From: JAHEKB01 sp049115575
GTDB lineage: Bacteria > Bacteroidota > Bacteroidia > NS11-12g > UBA9320
Reading direction: 5' to 3'
Length of the DNA stretch: 64,000 bases
Assembly (NCBI GenBank): GCA_049115575.1
Contig: JAGDZU010000004.1
Coordinates: 1 to 64,000, forward strand
This document shows, piece by piece, positions 8,867-18,069 of the stretch. A program made the position numbers and the translations under genes. Each line of letters starts with the position of its first letter. Position 1 is the first letter of the stretch. The notes below the pieces were generated by a model. That model searched no databases. It was not told the origin of the DNA and worked only from the letters and a program-made list of their open reading frames with translations.

Positions 8867-9533
8867 TTGGCATCAACTCTTGAACCATGAGTTCGAGAAA
8901 TCCTATTTCAAGGAATTGACTGATTTCATTAAGAAAAGAAAATCATCAGGAGCAGTTATTTACCCCCCTGGAAATCAAATTTTTAGGGCATTCAATACTT
9001 GCTCTTTAGACAAATTAAAAGTGGTAATACTTGGTCAAGATCCTTATCACGGACCGGGGGAAGCTCATGGATTGTGTTTCTCTGTAGCTCAAGGCATAAA
9101 GATCCCACCCAGCCTCAGGAATATATTTAAAGAATTGACTGCGGACCTCAACATTCAACCACCTATTTCAGGGGATTTAAGTGCTTGGGCAGAACAAGGC
9201 GTATTTCTCCTTAATGCTATACTCACAGTTGAACACAAATCACCAGCTTCACATAAAGGCAAAGGATGGGAGCAATTTACTGATCAAGTCATTCAGAAGA
9301 TTTCTGATCACAAAGAACATGTTGTATTCATTCTCTGGGGTGCTTTTGCCAGGGGTAAAAAAGCATTGATAGATGATAGCAAACATTTGATTCTAGAGGC
9401 TCCTCACCCAGCAGCAGAAGTCTATGCAGGCGGTAAAGCTGGTTTTTTTGGAAGTAGCCCTTTCAGTAAAGTCAATTCGTATTTAGAGAAGCAGGGGTTA
9501 GAGACTATAGATTGGCAACTTGTTTCTGAATAA
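8835..9533 (+). CDS. ung: Uracil-DNA glycosylase (family 1)
   Basis: This enzyme removes uracil from DNA as the first step of base excision repair. The water-activating motif GQDPYHGPGEAHGLCFSV is at about residues 67-84, with the catalytic Asp at 69, and the uracil-binding Asn lies in FLLNAILTVE. The Leu-intercalation loop, usually HPSPLS, reads HPAAEVYAGGKAGFFG (His at about 191), so the loop is divergent. The total of 232 residues is typical. The only upstream start codons are TTG (8835, or 8844); the start lies inside the preceding 48-codon peptide gene, so translation is probably coupled. The 3' end overlaps the convergent lipB by 29 bases. Confidence 0.95.
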   Translation: MKKLTVQIENSWHQLLNHEFEKSYFKELTDFIKKRKSSGAVIYPPGNQIFRAFNTCSLDKLKVVILGQDPYHGPGEAHGLCFSVAQGIKIPPSLRNIFKELTADLNIQPPISGDLSAWAEQGVFLLNAILTVEHKSPASHKGKGWEQFTDQVIQKISDHKEHVVFILWGAFARGKKALIDDSKHLILEAPHPAAEVYAGGKAGFFGSSPFSKVNSYLEKQGLETIDWQLVSE

Positions 9534-10161
9534 GGGCTTCTGTAAATAAATGAGTAAAAGCCTTTTTAAAGTCTAACATTAGATCACTGCCTAATTCTTT
9601 TTGTATGGATGTGACAGATTTGTCTGTGATACCACAAGGCACTATGTGGCTAAAATAGCTGAGGTCTGTATTTACGTTTAGAGCAAACCCATGCATACTC
9701 ACCCCTCTGCTCACTTTTATGCCTATAGCACCAATTTTCCTTTTAACCTCGTTTTCTTGACCCAACCAAATACCAACTAAAGATGGAATCTGGTATGCCG
9801 TAATATTAAAAGATGCTAAAGAGTCTATCAATGCCTTCTCCAATAACTCTACATAAGACCTTACACCTAAATTGTAATCAGCTAACTGGACTATGGGGTA
9901 ACCTACTAATTGACCTGGTCCGTGATAAGTAATATCTCCTCCTCTGTCTGTTTGATGAACTTCTGCTTTTATACTATCCAAGAATACCTGGTTCACCAAT
10001 AGATTATTCTTATCGGCACTTTTACCTAGGGTATAAACATGTGGATGTTCGCATAATATTAAAGTTGATGACCGCTGACCGCTAGATACTTCATCATGAA
10101 TCGTCTTTTGAATTTCGACAGCCTCAGCATAAGGGCATAGTCCTATGTCTAACAACTCCAT
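9505..10161 (-). CDS. lipB: Lipoyl(octanoyl) transferase
   Basis: LipB moves the octanoyl group from acyl carrier protein to the lipoyl domains of 2-oxoacid dehydrogenases and glycine cleavage H protein. Characteristic segments are DRGGDITYHGPGQLVGYPI at about residues 72-90 and KIGAIGIKVSRGVSMHGFALNVN. The acyl-accepting Cys is C176 in IVPCG and the assisting Lys is K142 in KIGAIG; their 34-residue spacing matches the E. coli enzyme. The 218-residue length is standard. The ATG overlaps the lnt stop as TAATG, so lipB is the last gene of an rsmI-lnt-lipB overlapping series. Its end overlaps the end of ung on the other strand. Confidence 0.95.
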   Translation of the reverse strand: MELLDIGLCPYAEAVEIQKTIHDEVSSGQRSSTLILCEHPHVYTLGKSADKNNLLVNQVFLDSIKAEVHQTDRGGDITYHGPGQLVGYPIVQLADYNLGVRSYVELLEKALIDSLASFNITAYQIPSLVGIWLGQENEVKRKIGAIGIKVSRGVSMHGFALNVNTDLSYFSHIVPCGITDKSVTSIQKELGSDLMLDFKKAFTHLFTEALIQKQVANL

Positions 10162-11729
10162 TAGTGTTTAACTTTCCTTTTTACGAATGCTCCAATTAGC
10201 AAGAATATTCCAAAAAAGCTTCCAAATCTCCCAATATAATCTCCGTGAGTACTGAAAAAAGTCTTGGACTCCAGAGCTCTCACATTCACTTTTAATACAT
10301 CTTCTTCCCACCAAGATGTTCTTTCCAAGATTTCTCCTTTTTCATTGATATGACAGCTTATCCCAGTATTGGCTGAACGCAGCACTTGCATTCTGTTTTC
10401 AATAGCTCTGAGCCTTGCATAATGCATATGCTGTTTATAACCATCTGTATCTCGCCACCAACCGTCATTGGTCATGACTAAAATAATGTTTGCTCCTTTT
10501 TGAACAAAACCGGCCACAAATCCAGGAAAGACGCTTTCATAACATATCAGTGGGGCCAAATTTGGCTTGTCACCTGCATCAAAAACAGAAGGTTCAGAAT
10601 CGGCTCCAAGACTTCCCGTTACTCCACCCATATTAAGGCTGAGTTTTTCTAGAAAACCGAAAATTTTAGGATAAGGCATCTTTTCAACCCCTGGCACCAG
10701 TTTAGATTTGTGATATAAATCGCTTTCACCATTTGGGCTAACTTCTAAAGCCGTATTATAACTTTCATATTCATCGCCGAAACTGGTTGTTCGTACCGTT
10801 GGTTTACGCTTTTCTCCTGGATCATAGAAATTATAACTGCTCAAGCCAGTAATCAAATGAACATTAGGATGTCTCTTTACATAATTCTTTAGCAGAGCTA
10901 TACTTTCAAAGGATTCCATTTCATCCTCATCTACATATTCTACCACAGCAGTTTCTGGAAAGATGACGTAATCAGTTTGTTCACCCACCTGCAATTCAGA
11001 CAATGCCAACATTGCTTTTAGGGTTTGCACTTCTTTACCGCGATCAAACTTCACATAGGGATCTACGTTGGGCTGAACAATAACAGCTTCATAAGTAGCT
11101 GCTTTTATTATGGCTTCTTTTGAATCTAGTCTGAGCAAGACAATAGATGAAATTATAAGAGGAATTCCAATATTCAATGAAGACAAGACCAAATATTTCC
11201 TGGCTTTCTTCTCCAAGAACATGAACAAAAGAACATTGCTAACAAGAACCCAGAGGGATCCGCCAAGCATTCCCGTAAATTCATACCATTGTACCACATT
11301 TGGGTATTTGGCAAACACATTCCCTAGACTAAGCCAAGGCCAAGTAATCTCCCAATTAAGGTGTAAATACTCAAATGCCAGCCATAAACAGACAAATGCA
11401 AACAGTGCTTTAGTTGTGCTAAAAGATTTTTTGATATATCTATAAGCGACGAATGGCAGGCACATCAAAGCGCTATTGGCCAAAAGCATGAATATAGAAC
11501 CTGCAGGTGACGCATACCACACCCACCAGGTATTAGACAGATTGAACAACAACATGCCTACATACAATAGCCAGAAAAATCCTTTGCGATTGCTCGTTTC
11601 CTTTTCCAGTTGCAACCAAGGAACAAAGGCTATTAACCCTAAAAACCAAAGCCAACGAGGAGGCCAAGCCATATAGAGCATAAGAGCTGGTAATACTACC
11701 AAAATAATTAACCTAATCTTCCTTGGCAT
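10161..11729 (-). CDS. lnt: Apolipoprotein N-acyltransferase
   Basis: Lnt adds the third acyl chain to the N-terminal Cys of lipoproteins in the inner membrane. The N-terminal 200 residues hold several hydrophobic helices (for example LIILVVLPALMLYMAW and WLGLIAF-like segments). The C-terminal half is a nitrilase domain with the catalytic triad Glu259 (FPET), Lys341 (YHKSKLVPGVE) and Cys396 (LICYES). The 522-residue length is typical of the family. It overlaps rsmI by 17 bases and lipB by one base, so these are almost certainly one transcription unit. Several lipoproteins in the same window (M49 peptidase, GldB, BamD) would be possible substrates. Confidence 0.95.
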   Translation of the reverse strand: MPRKIRLIILVVLPALMLYMAWPPRWLWFLGLIAFVPWLQLEKETSNRKGFFWLLYVGMLLFNLSNTWWVWYASPAGSIFMLLANSALMCLPFVAYRYIKKSFSTTKALFAFVCLWLAFEYLHLNWEITWPWLSLGNVFAKYPNVVQWYEFTGMLGGSLWVLVSNVLLFMFLEKKARKYLVLSSLNIGIPLIISSIVLLRLDSKEAIIKAATYEAVIVQPNVDPYVKFDRGKEVQTLKAMLALSELQVGEQTDYVIFPETAVVEYVDEDEMESFESIALLKNYVKRHPNVHLITGLSSYNFYDPGEKRKPTVRTTSFGDEYESYNTALEVSPNGESDLYHKSKLVPGVEKMPYPKIFGFLEKLSLNMGGVTGSLGADSEPSVFDAGDKPNLAPLICYESVFPGFVAGFVQKGANIILVMTNDGWWRDTDGYKQHMHYARLRAIENRMQVLRSANTGISCHINEKGEILERTSWWEEDVLKVNVRALESKTFFSTHGDYIGRFGSFFGIFLLIGAFVKRKVKH

Positions 11730-12459
11730 AATTACATCCAGCTATTAGTAATACAATTTCTCCTTTCACATTTCCAGTCTCAAAATATTCTATCAGTTCA
11801 ACAACAGTACCCGTTTTATGTTCTTCAAACTTTTTAGTCAGCTCCCTTCCCACTGACACTAACCTATCTTCTCCCAAAAGATCTTTAATCATAGCTAAAC
11901 TCTTCAAAAGGCGATGTGGACTTTCATAACAAATCACAGTGCGTTCTTCATCTTTAAAAGAAAGTATCTTGCTCTGCTTTCCTTTCTTATGCGGAAGAAA
12001 ACCCTCAAATACAAAGCGATCAGAAGGCAAGGCAGACCCAACAAGTGCAGTTATTGCTGCAGTTGGACCAGGGATTATTTCTACAGAAATATTTTCTCTG
12101 TGACACTCGCGAATAAGAAGAAATCCAGGATCAGAAATACCCGGCATTCCCGCATCTGAACACATGGCATAAACCGCGCCATTTTTCAGTTGCTCAACAA
12201 TGGAACCAAGGTTGCGATGTTCGTTGTGTTGATGATATGGAATGAGCTTTTTCTCAATTCCATAATGATCTAAGATCTTCTTTGATTGCCTAGTATCCTC
12301 AGCGAGAATGGCGTCACATTTTTTAAAGGTGTCTATGGCTCGATATGTAATATCACCCATATTCCCGATTGGAGTACCTACTATATAGAGCTTAGTCTCA
12401 GAGATTGAACAAAAATAAGAGGACTGTTGGATACCAAGCTCGCTTTTGATGATTTCCAA
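11713..12459 (-). CDS. rsmI: 16S rRNA 2'-O-ribose C1402 methyltransferase RsmI
   Basis: RsmI methylates the ribose of C1402 in 16S rRNA using SAM. The family opening is present as KLYIVGTPIGNMGDITYRAIDTFKKCDAILAEDTRQSKKIL, and other landmarks are MCSDAGMPGISDPGFLLIREC and IIPGPTAAITALVGSALP. The SAM tetrapyrrole-methylase fold spans the protein. The only standard start codon in frame is the TTG at 12459, which gives about 20 extra residues before KLYIV compared with most homologues, so either TTG with a short extension or a rarer start nearer KLYIV is used. The 3' end overlaps lnt by 17 bases. It is divergent from the L,D-transpeptidase gene. Confidence 0.93.
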   Translation of the reverse strand: MEIIKSELGIQQSSYFCSISETKLYIVGTPIGNMGDITYRAIDTFKKCDAILAEDTRQSKKILDHYGIEKKLIPYHQHNEHRNLGSIVEQLKNGAVYAMCSDAGMPGISDPGFLLIRECHRENISVEIIPGPTAAITALVGSALPSDRFVFEGFLPHKKGKQSKILSFKDEERTVICYESPHRLLKSLAMIKDLLGEDRLVSVGRELTKKFEEHKTGTVVELIEYFETGNVKGEIVLLIAGCNYAKED

Positions 12460-12550
12460 CGAGAAATATCATATATGTGTCCATTCTGATAGTTTGCTTT
12501 CTATTGGTGTATAAAGTTAGGGCTATTATTCGTTTACTTTGAAGTAGGCA

Positions 12551-13300
12551 ATGATGTTTCTTATTCTCATATGGTCCATTCTCAACCTGAACCCAGGCGA
12601 CGACAAAGAAAGCTTTAGAGAAAAGCAACTGAACAATCCCAGAGTTCAAAATGCCCTTGAGCAAAAAGAACAGAAGATCTATGCTCTCATAGAAGCTCAA
12701 GGTATCAGTACCGATTCGTTTGACATCTTTATAAGGGCTTATAAGTTTGAAGAAGACCTTGAAATATGGGCCAAAGACAGAGATTCAACACGATATAGAT
12801 TTATTACTAAATATAAGTTTTGTAGTAATGTGGGTTCTTTAGGACCTAAGAAACAACAAGGGGATTTGCAGATTCCTGAGGGTTTATACGAATTGAGTAA
12901 ATTCAATCCTGAGAGTAATTATTTACTATCTCTTAAGGTAAACTACCCCAACCTCTCTGATAGCTTGAGGTTGAAATCGAGAGATATGGGAGGAATGATA
13001 TTTATTCACGGCGGTTGTAGCACCATTGGATGTATTCCAGTAACAGATGACAAAATCAAAGAGGTTTATGTTTTCTCACTCTTAGCAAGACTTAGCGGTC
13101 AAGAGCATATCCCAATTCACATATTTCCAATCAAACTTTCAGACGAAAATATGCAGGCGCTAACTGCTGCTGGTCCAAGTGATGCTCTCAACAGTTTTTG
13201 GCTAAATCTCAAACAGGCTTATGACCTTTTTTGTGAGAGTTATGAATCACCACAATACGCTGTAAATAAAGGTGGGTATTATGTATTTGAAACCCTTTAA
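12551..13300 (+). CDS. L,D-transpeptidase (YkuD/ErfK-like) family protein
   Basis: The 249-residue protein has the YkuD catalytic motif HGGCSTIGCIPV, with His153, Ser157 and the nucleophile Cys161. The N-terminal MMFLILIWSILNLNPG stretch could be a signal peptide or anchor. YkuD enzymes make 3-3 peptidoglycan cross-links or attach proteins to peptidoglycan in the periplasm. The motif variant and the segment FCSNVGSLGPKKQQGDLQIPEGLYEL resemble the YafK-type branch, whose biochemistry is less well defined and may cleave rather than form cross-links. ATG at 12551 or the adjacent ATG at 12554 could be the start. Its stop shares the 4-base TTAA with the convergent gldB stop. Confidence 0.85.
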   Translation: MMFLILIWSILNLNPGDDKESFREKQLNNPRVQNALEQKEQKIYALIEAQGISTDSFDIFIRAYKFEEDLEIWAKDRDSTRYRFITKYKFCSNVGSLGPKKQQGDLQIPEGLYELSKFNPESNYLLSLKVNYPNLSDSLRLKSRDMGGMIFIHGGCSTIGCIPVTDDKIKEVYVFSLLARLSGQEHIPIHIFPIKLSDENMQALTAAGPSDALNSFWLNLKQAYDLFCESYESPQYAVNKGGYYVFETL

Positions 13301-14334
13301 GGTTTGTACTTGCTTTCTCTAAAGATTTTTTGGTGATCTTGAGTGTTGAGTAATTCCTCCAAACTGATTTCTGGATTCTTATCCATATATGCTTTAACAA
13401 CTTGCCAACCGAACCAGGCTCCCGCCCTAGGCGCGCTTTCATTGCCGAATGGAGTCGTAAATGGTCCATCATTAAAAAACTTGTTTGTATAGGCATTTCT
13501 ATCCGTACTGAACAGCACTTCTTCTTCAACCAAATAAGCATAAATATTGACCTCATTATCTATGCACCATTCCAATTGTCCGTCTAGATATGCTATTTTC
13601 AATGAGTCCTCTAATCTTGGTAAAAGTTTATCCATGGCATATAGAATTTTGCCTTCATAAATAGCTTCATCTAAAAATGATTGTGCGCTATTCTTCTTGA
13701 CCTTATAATATAAAAAACTTTTAACCGCATTTGGCGTGATATATTGTGGCTCGAATTTCTTAACCCTATAAGATGGAAACCTGGAAGGATCTAAAAGAGG
13801 GTATACCTCAAAATCTCTCCCCATATACATATCTAGGCCTACTGCAAAAGCGTGATCGTCTTCTAAGTAAACGCTACCAAATTCAAAGCTGCTCACAAAA
13901 CAATAGGTTCTTTCAATTCGTTCATCTGAGAAGTAGTAATTAATGTGTTTAGCCGCTAACTCTAACTCCTTCTTATACTTTTCAAAGTCTCCAAACTTGC
14001 TTTGAGTTAGTTTATAAAGAGAGTCCATATCCGGATGCGATACATATTTATATAAATCAACTGCAAAGTCTGCTTTGGTCCATGTGTTGCTCGTCCCAGA
14101 AGTTGGCATAATATTGTGCATATAGACAGGATGAAAGACGGGAAAAGTCTTTTCCAATTCTAAAATTTGATCTACAGATCTACAGGCAAATAGTGCTTGA
14201 TCATATCGGCCCAGTTCCATATTAATATCTATCCCACTCAAGTCTACATCTGAGTCGGAGTGCGAACATGCATTCATGCCCACGGAACAAACTATAATGA
14301 ACATTATGTGAAGAACTATTGCCTTTTTAATCAT
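13297..14334 (-). CDS. gldB: Gliding motility lipoprotein GldB
   Basis: The 345-residue product starts with a lipoprotein-type signal peptide (KKAIVLHIMFIIVCSVGMNAC). It shows the GldB pattern: LGRYDQALFAC near the N-terminus, the central HINYYFSDERIERTYCFVSSFEFGSVYLEDDHAFAVGLDMYMG segment, and the C-terminal YLVEEEVLFSTDRNAYTNKFFNDGPFTTPFGNESAPRAGAWFGWQVV. GldB is required for gliding in Flavobacterium and occurs with T9SS genes, also in non-gliding Bacteroidota, so motility cannot be concluded. Proximity of gldB to nadE, seen here with one barrel gene between, is a recurring Bacteroidota arrangement. No gldC is adjacent. Its stop overlaps that of the convergent L,D-transpeptidase gene. Confidence 0.9.
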   Translation of the reverse strand: MIKKAIVLHIMFIIVCSVGMNACSHSDSDVDLSGIDINMELGRYDQALFACRSVDQILELEKTFPVFHPVYMHNIMPTSGTSNTWTKADFAVDLYKYVSHPDMDSLYKLTQSKFGDFEKYKKELELAAKHINYYFSDERIERTYCFVSSFEFGSVYLEDDHAFAVGLDMYMGRDFEVYPLLDPSRFPSYRVKKFEPQYITPNAVKSFLYYKVKKNSAQSFLDEAIYEGKILYAMDKLLPRLEDSLKIAYLDGQLEWCIDNEVNIYAYLVEEEVLFSTDRNAYTNKFFNDGPFTTPFGNESAPRAGAWFGWQVVKAYMDKNPEISLEELLNTQDHQKIFRESKYKP

Positions 14335-14361
14335 AACCTTTGCAATCTATTAGAATTATCT

Positions 14362-15096
14362 ATGAAAATGAAGAACGTTGCAATACTAGTATTAGGTCTA
14401 TTGCTTAGCCACAATTCTTTTGCACAAGAGAAAAGCAATGAATTTAAATTCGGTTTAAAAGGGAGCATGAACATTGGATGGATTGCACCTAATTCCAAGA
14501 GCGTTGAACGCGTAGGAACCAATATTGGATTCTCTTATGGTCCAATGGCTGACTACTATTTTAAACCCAATTATGCGGTGAGTATGGAATTATTAATCTC
14601 ACAAATTAATGGAGGAATAATGATTAATTCAGATCAAATTTTCCTAAGTGACTCAACTGCAACAGTTGTAAATGGATTGACTTACACTTATAAAAATCAA
14701 TACGTTGAGATTCCTTTGAGTTTAAAATTTCGAACTAAAGAAATCGGTTATATGACCTATTGGGCAAATTTTGGTGTAGCTCCTGCATTCTTAATTAATG
14801 CAAAAGCGAGTATCACAGGCACACTTCCTACAGATATTAGCCTTCTAGACCCAACAGATTATAAAACCAATGACAATGAAGGAGACGCCTTCACTACCAA
14901 CAATTTTGATGATCAAGTATTTCTTGCACGAGTACCTCTAATAATAGGTGGCGGAATAGAGTACAAGATGGCAGGAAGCACTTCTATATATGCTGGGGTT
15001 CGTTTTAATAACAGCTTCTCAGATATGTTTGTCAAAGACAAGAGCATTAGTGCTCAGAACAATTACTTTTCAATTAACGCAGGAGTCTTCTTCTAA
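14362..15096 (+). CDS. PorT-family outer-membrane beta-barrel protein
   Basis: I place the start at ATG 14362, giving MKMKNVAILVLGLLLSHNSFAQ, a clear Sec signal peptide with cleavage after FAQ; the frame continues upstream but that part would overlap gldB on the other strand. The mature protein of about 220 residues consists of alternating-hydrophobicity strands (KFGLKGSMNIGW, FSYGPMADYYF, QYVEIPLSLKFR, STSIYAGVRFNN) ending in Phe, the outer-membrane barrel signature. It fits the broad PorT/outer-membrane-barrel family; PorT/SprT is a T9SS component, but membership in the family alone does not prove that role. It is divergent from gldB and only 2 bases upstream of nadE, so probably co-transcribed with it. 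Confidence 0.75.
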   Translation: MKMKNVAILVLGLLLSHNSFAQEKSNEFKFGLKGSMNIGWIAPNSKSVERVGTNIGFSYGPMADYYFKPNYAVSMELLISQINGGIMINSDQIFLSDSTATVVNGLTYTYKNQYVEIPLSLKFRTKEIGYMTYWANFGVAPAFLINAKASITGTLPTDISLLDPTDYKTNDNEGDAFTTNNFDDQVFLARVPLIIGGGIEYKMAGSTSIYAGVRFNNSFSDMFVKDKSISAQNNYFSINAGVFF

Positions 15097-15098
15097 AT

Positions 15099-16736
15099 AT
15101 GAAAATAGCCCTCGCCCAACTGAACTATATAATTGGAGATGTTGCGGGCAATTGTGATAAGATTATTGATCAAGTTACTAAAGCCAAACAAGCTGATGTT
15201 GATTTGATTGTCTTTTCTGAATTGGCTCTAAGTGGATACCCTCCAAAGGACATGTTGGATTATCCCAGCTTTATAAACCTGTGTACTGAATCTCTAGATG
15301 TTATTAGATCCAATTCACAAGGGATTGGAGTTCTTGTTGGAAGTCCTAGCTGGTCTGGACTGAAAAAGGGTAAAAAACTCTATAATTCAGCTTTCTTGTA
15401 CAAAGACGGGAAACAGCTTGCTCAAATTAATAAGAGCCTCCTTCCTACTTATGACATATTCGACGAGTACCGATACTTTGAACCGGCTTCGGAAGTAAAT
15501 GTGGTTGAGTTCATGGGTGAACGTTTAGCAATTACTATATGTGAGGACCTCTGGAACTTAACAGGAGATCATATTTATCCGAATGAACCCATGGCCGAGT
15601 TGATAAAACAGAAGCCATCTGTGATGATTAATCTGTCGGGATCACCCTATAGTTATAATCATGTTGAAGACAGAAGAGAGCGCATGCAATTCAATGCCAA
15701 ACACTACAACTTACCCCTCTTCTATGTTAACCAAGTTGGTGGTAATACAGATATACTGTTTGATGGGGGTTCCATGTTCATTAATAAACAAGGAGAAATT
15801 GCAGAGGAATGTGCTTTTTTCAAGGAAGACTTCAAGGTTGTAGATTGGGATTCTTCTCAGCATTATCCAGACAATCACGAGGAATACAGAGACTATGATA
15901 TTAGACTCATTCACGATGCTGTGGTGATGGGTCTCAAAGATTATTTCGGCAAGCTTGGCTTTAAAAAGGCCATATTAGGATCTTCTGGAGGAATAGATTC
16001 AGCAGTTGTTCACGCTTTGGCAGTAGAAGCTCTTGGCAAAGAAAACGTTCAAGCATTTTTATTGCCTTCTCAATACTCAAGCAAAGGTTCTGTTGATGAT
16101 GCTATAGCCCTTGCCAACAACTTAAGTAGCCAGTATACAGTCATAGATATTGAAAGCACTTTTGAATCATTTAAGACCACTTTGAATCCGGTGTTTGCCA
16201 ATTTGGAAGAAGATGTTACTGAAGAAAACCTACAAGCTAGAACCAGAGGAGTTCTTCTTATGGCTATAAGCAATAAGTTTGGCTCAATACTTCTTAATAC
16301 TAGTAATAAAAGCGAGAGCGCTGTTGGTTATACCACATTGTATGGTGACTTATGCGGTGGACTTTCAATTATTGGCGATTTGTACAAGCAACAGGTATAT
16401 GCCATGGCAAGATTTATTAACAGGAACGGAGAAATCATTCCTTCTGCCATAATCAATAAGGAACCAAGCGCCGAATTAAGACCAGATCAGAAGGACTCAG
16501 ATTCATTGCCCGACTACAAATTATTAGACAAAATACTTTTCCATTATATAGAAGAGCGCAAAGGGCTTAAAGAAATAGTACAAATGGGATTTGACGAAGG
16601 CCTGGTCAAACGAATTCTGCGAATGGTAGACAGAAACGAGTACAAAAGATTCCAAGCCCCTCCAACTTTACGCATCTCTCATAAGGCCTTTGGTTTTGGA
16701 AGACGAATGCCTATAGTTGGGAAATATCACAATTGA
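15099..16736 (+). CDS. nadE: Glutamine-dependent NAD+ synthetase
   Basis: The 545-residue enzyme amidates nicotinate adenine dinucleotide, the last step of NAD biosynthesis. The N-terminal nitrilase-type glutaminase domain has the Glu41-Lys112-Cys148 triad (FSELALSGY, INKSLLP, TICEDLW). The C-terminal synthetase domain has the ATP pyrophosphatase loop SSGGIDSAV at about residues 295-303 and the NTSNKSESAVGYTTLYGD segment that binds the substrate. Length and architecture are standard for the two-domain form, which can use glutamine. It follows the barrel gene by 2 bases. Confidence 0.97.
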   Translation: MKIALAQLNYIIGDVAGNCDKIIDQVTKAKQADVDLIVFSELALSGYPPKDMLDYPSFINLCTESLDVIRSNSQGIGVLVGSPSWSGLKKGKKLYNSAFLYKDGKQLAQINKSLLPTYDIFDEYRYFEPASEVNVVEFMGERLAITICEDLWNLTGDHIYPNEPMAELIKQKPSVMINLSGSPYSYNHVEDRRERMQFNAKHYNLPLFYVNQVGGNTDILFDGGSMFINKQGEIAEECAFFKEDFKVVDWDSSQHYPDNHEEYRDYDIRLIHDAVVMGLKDYFGKLGFKKAILGSSGGIDSAVVHALAVEALGKENVQAFLLPSQYSSKGSVDDAIALANNLSSQYTVIDIESTFESFKTTLNPVFANLEEDVTEENLQARTRGVLLMAISNKFGSILLNTSNKSESAVGYTTLYGDLCGGLSIIGDLYKQQVYAMARFINRNGEIIPSAIINKEPSAELRPDQKDSDSLPDYKLLDKILFHYIEERKGLKEIVQMGFDEGLVKRILRMVDRNEYKRFQAPPTLRISHKAFGFGRRMPIVGKYHN

Positions 16737-16815
16737 CCCAATACTGCAAGCAGTTTTGGAAATCAGTACACCCGTCCTGAATTAACTACACTTTTTAACT
16801 GATACATAATCTCCT

Positions 16816-16840
16816 ATGAGTCTCATTTTCTGAGACTTAT
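16816..16840 (+). terminator. Hairpin between nadE and the next lipoprotein gene
   Basis: A 10-base-pair stem (ATGAGTCTCA with TGAGACTTAT, one G-U pair) surrounds a 5-base TTTTC loop. The tail (GAGTTTCTATTC) is only weakly T-rich, so it could be a weak terminator for nadE or an RNA structure in the leader of the following gene. It is 80 bases after the nadE stop. Confidence 0.4.
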
Positions 16841-16894
16841 GAGTTTCTATTCTAAATGGTTCAAACTCTGCACTATAATAGAAAATGTTCGCTT

Positions 16895-18022
16895 ATGGTA
16901 CAGAAATACTTACTCATTATTCTAAGTTCAATTTTTCTATTTGCCTGCAGTTCAGGTAAAGCTCGCTTAGAGAAAGGCCAGTATGACATGGCCGTTTACA
17001 AGGCGGTAAAGCGTCTTCAGCAAAAACCAAATCACAAAAAAGCATCAAGAGTCCTTCAACAGGCTTACAGCTTGGCAGTGGATTATCATATGGATAATAT
17101 TAGAAGTTATGATATTGGCCATGATGGTGACAAATGGGAACATATGGCTTCTGAATATGAACAGATTGACTACTTGAATACTGTTATTCGAAGATATCCT
17201 GAATACAGTAACCTAGTTCAATTGGTTGATGTTAGAGAAGAATTAGCCTCAACACGATTAGAAGCATCTAAAGAGCATGTGGCCCGTGGTCTAATGTTCA
17301 TGGAACAAGGAGATAAGGCATCAGCCAGATTAGCATATGAAGAATTTGCAAGAGCGGATTACTTTGTAGCCGGTGATGAAAACATCATTCAAAAGATGTT
17401 CGAAGCACGTGAGGCCGGTACAGTTAATATCGCCATAGAATTTCCTAGTCGTGAAATGAATTCCGCTTTTGTTCCAACTCAAGATCTTTATTTTGAAATA
17501 CAGAACTATGCTAAATCATTGAACTTTCAGTTCTTAAGGTTTATAGATATAGACCATCCATACTATCAGTTAGATGAGATTATACAACTTCAGTTCGACG
17601 ATTTGATTATTGGCAATGTCTATATGGATAGAAGTCAAGAACATATTATCAAGGACAATGTGTTACTGGGAGAAGAGCAAATCAATGACTCTACAGTTGT
17701 TCAGGTAAGAGGAAAAGTTAGTGCTGATTTTAGAACTTTTATGAAAACCATAGACAGCAGAGCCGTACTGGCCATGCATAGAATAGATGCTCGAACAGGT
17801 GAGACTATCATGCGTCAAAGATTTCCAACAAATTTTAACTGGGTAGGTCAATGGGCTACCTACCAAGGTGATAGTAGGGCCTTAACTAATGAACAGTTAA
17901 ACATGGCTAAACTGGATGAGCCAATCAACCCTAGTAGAGCTTGGATATTTGCACAGTTGTGCAGGCCTTTATTCGACAATACTGCACAAAGCATTAACCG
18001 GCAATTTGCCTTTCTTAGATAA
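16895..18022 (+). CDS. TPR-like lipoprotein of unknown function
   Basis: The likely start is ATG 16895 (MVQKYLLIILSSIFLFACSSG), which gives a textbook lipobox LFAC with Cys at residue 18; the frame extends 13 codons upstream but that would spoil the signal. The N-terminal 160 residues have TPR-like helical repeats (GQYDMAVYKAVKRLQQKPNHKKASRVLQQAY and later GDKASARLAYEEF). The C-terminal half is a mixed region with REMNSAFVPTQDLYFEIQNYAKSLNFQFLRF and a conserved-looking LAMHRIDARTGETIMRQRFPTNFNWVGQWATYQGD. I do not recognise a named family beyond Bacteroidota lipoproteins. It is convergent to fbp with a strong terminator between them. Confidence 0.8.
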   Translation: MVQKYLLIILSSIFLFACSSGKARLEKGQYDMAVYKAVKRLQQKPNHKKASRVLQQAYSLAVDYHMDNIRSYDIGHDGDKWEHMASEYEQIDYLNTVIRRYPEYSNLVQLVDVREELASTRLEASKEHVARGLMFMEQGDKASARLAYEEFARADYFVAGDENIIQKMFEAREAGTVNIAIEFPSREMNSAFVPTQDLYFEIQNYAKSLNFQFLRFIDIDHPYYQLDEIIQLQFDDLIIGNVYMDRSQEHIIKDNVLLGEEQINDSTVVQVRGKVSADFRTFMKTIDSRAVLAMHRIDARTGETIMRQRFPTNFNWVGQWATYQGDSRALTNEQLNMAKLDEPINPSRAWIFAQLCRPLFDNTAQSINRQFAFLR

Positions 18023-18036
18023 TCAATAAAAGTTGA

Positions 18037-18069
18037 GAACCTCGGATTGAAATTCGGGGTTCTTTTTTT
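18037..18069 (+). terminator. Intrinsic terminator between lipoprotein gene and fbp
   Basis: A 10-base-pair stem (GAACCTCGGA with TTCGGGGTTC, two G-U pairs) with a 6-base loop is followed by seven T bases, 15 bases after the lipoprotein stop. Seen from the other strand the tail has only four T bases in a row, so termination of fbp here would be weaker. Confidence 0.8.

Noticed and set aside
12398..12700. 100-codon minus-strand frame covering the rsmI/L,D-transpeptidase intergenic region
   Set aside because: It overlaps both well-supported genes and their divergent promoter region and has no family similarity that I can see.
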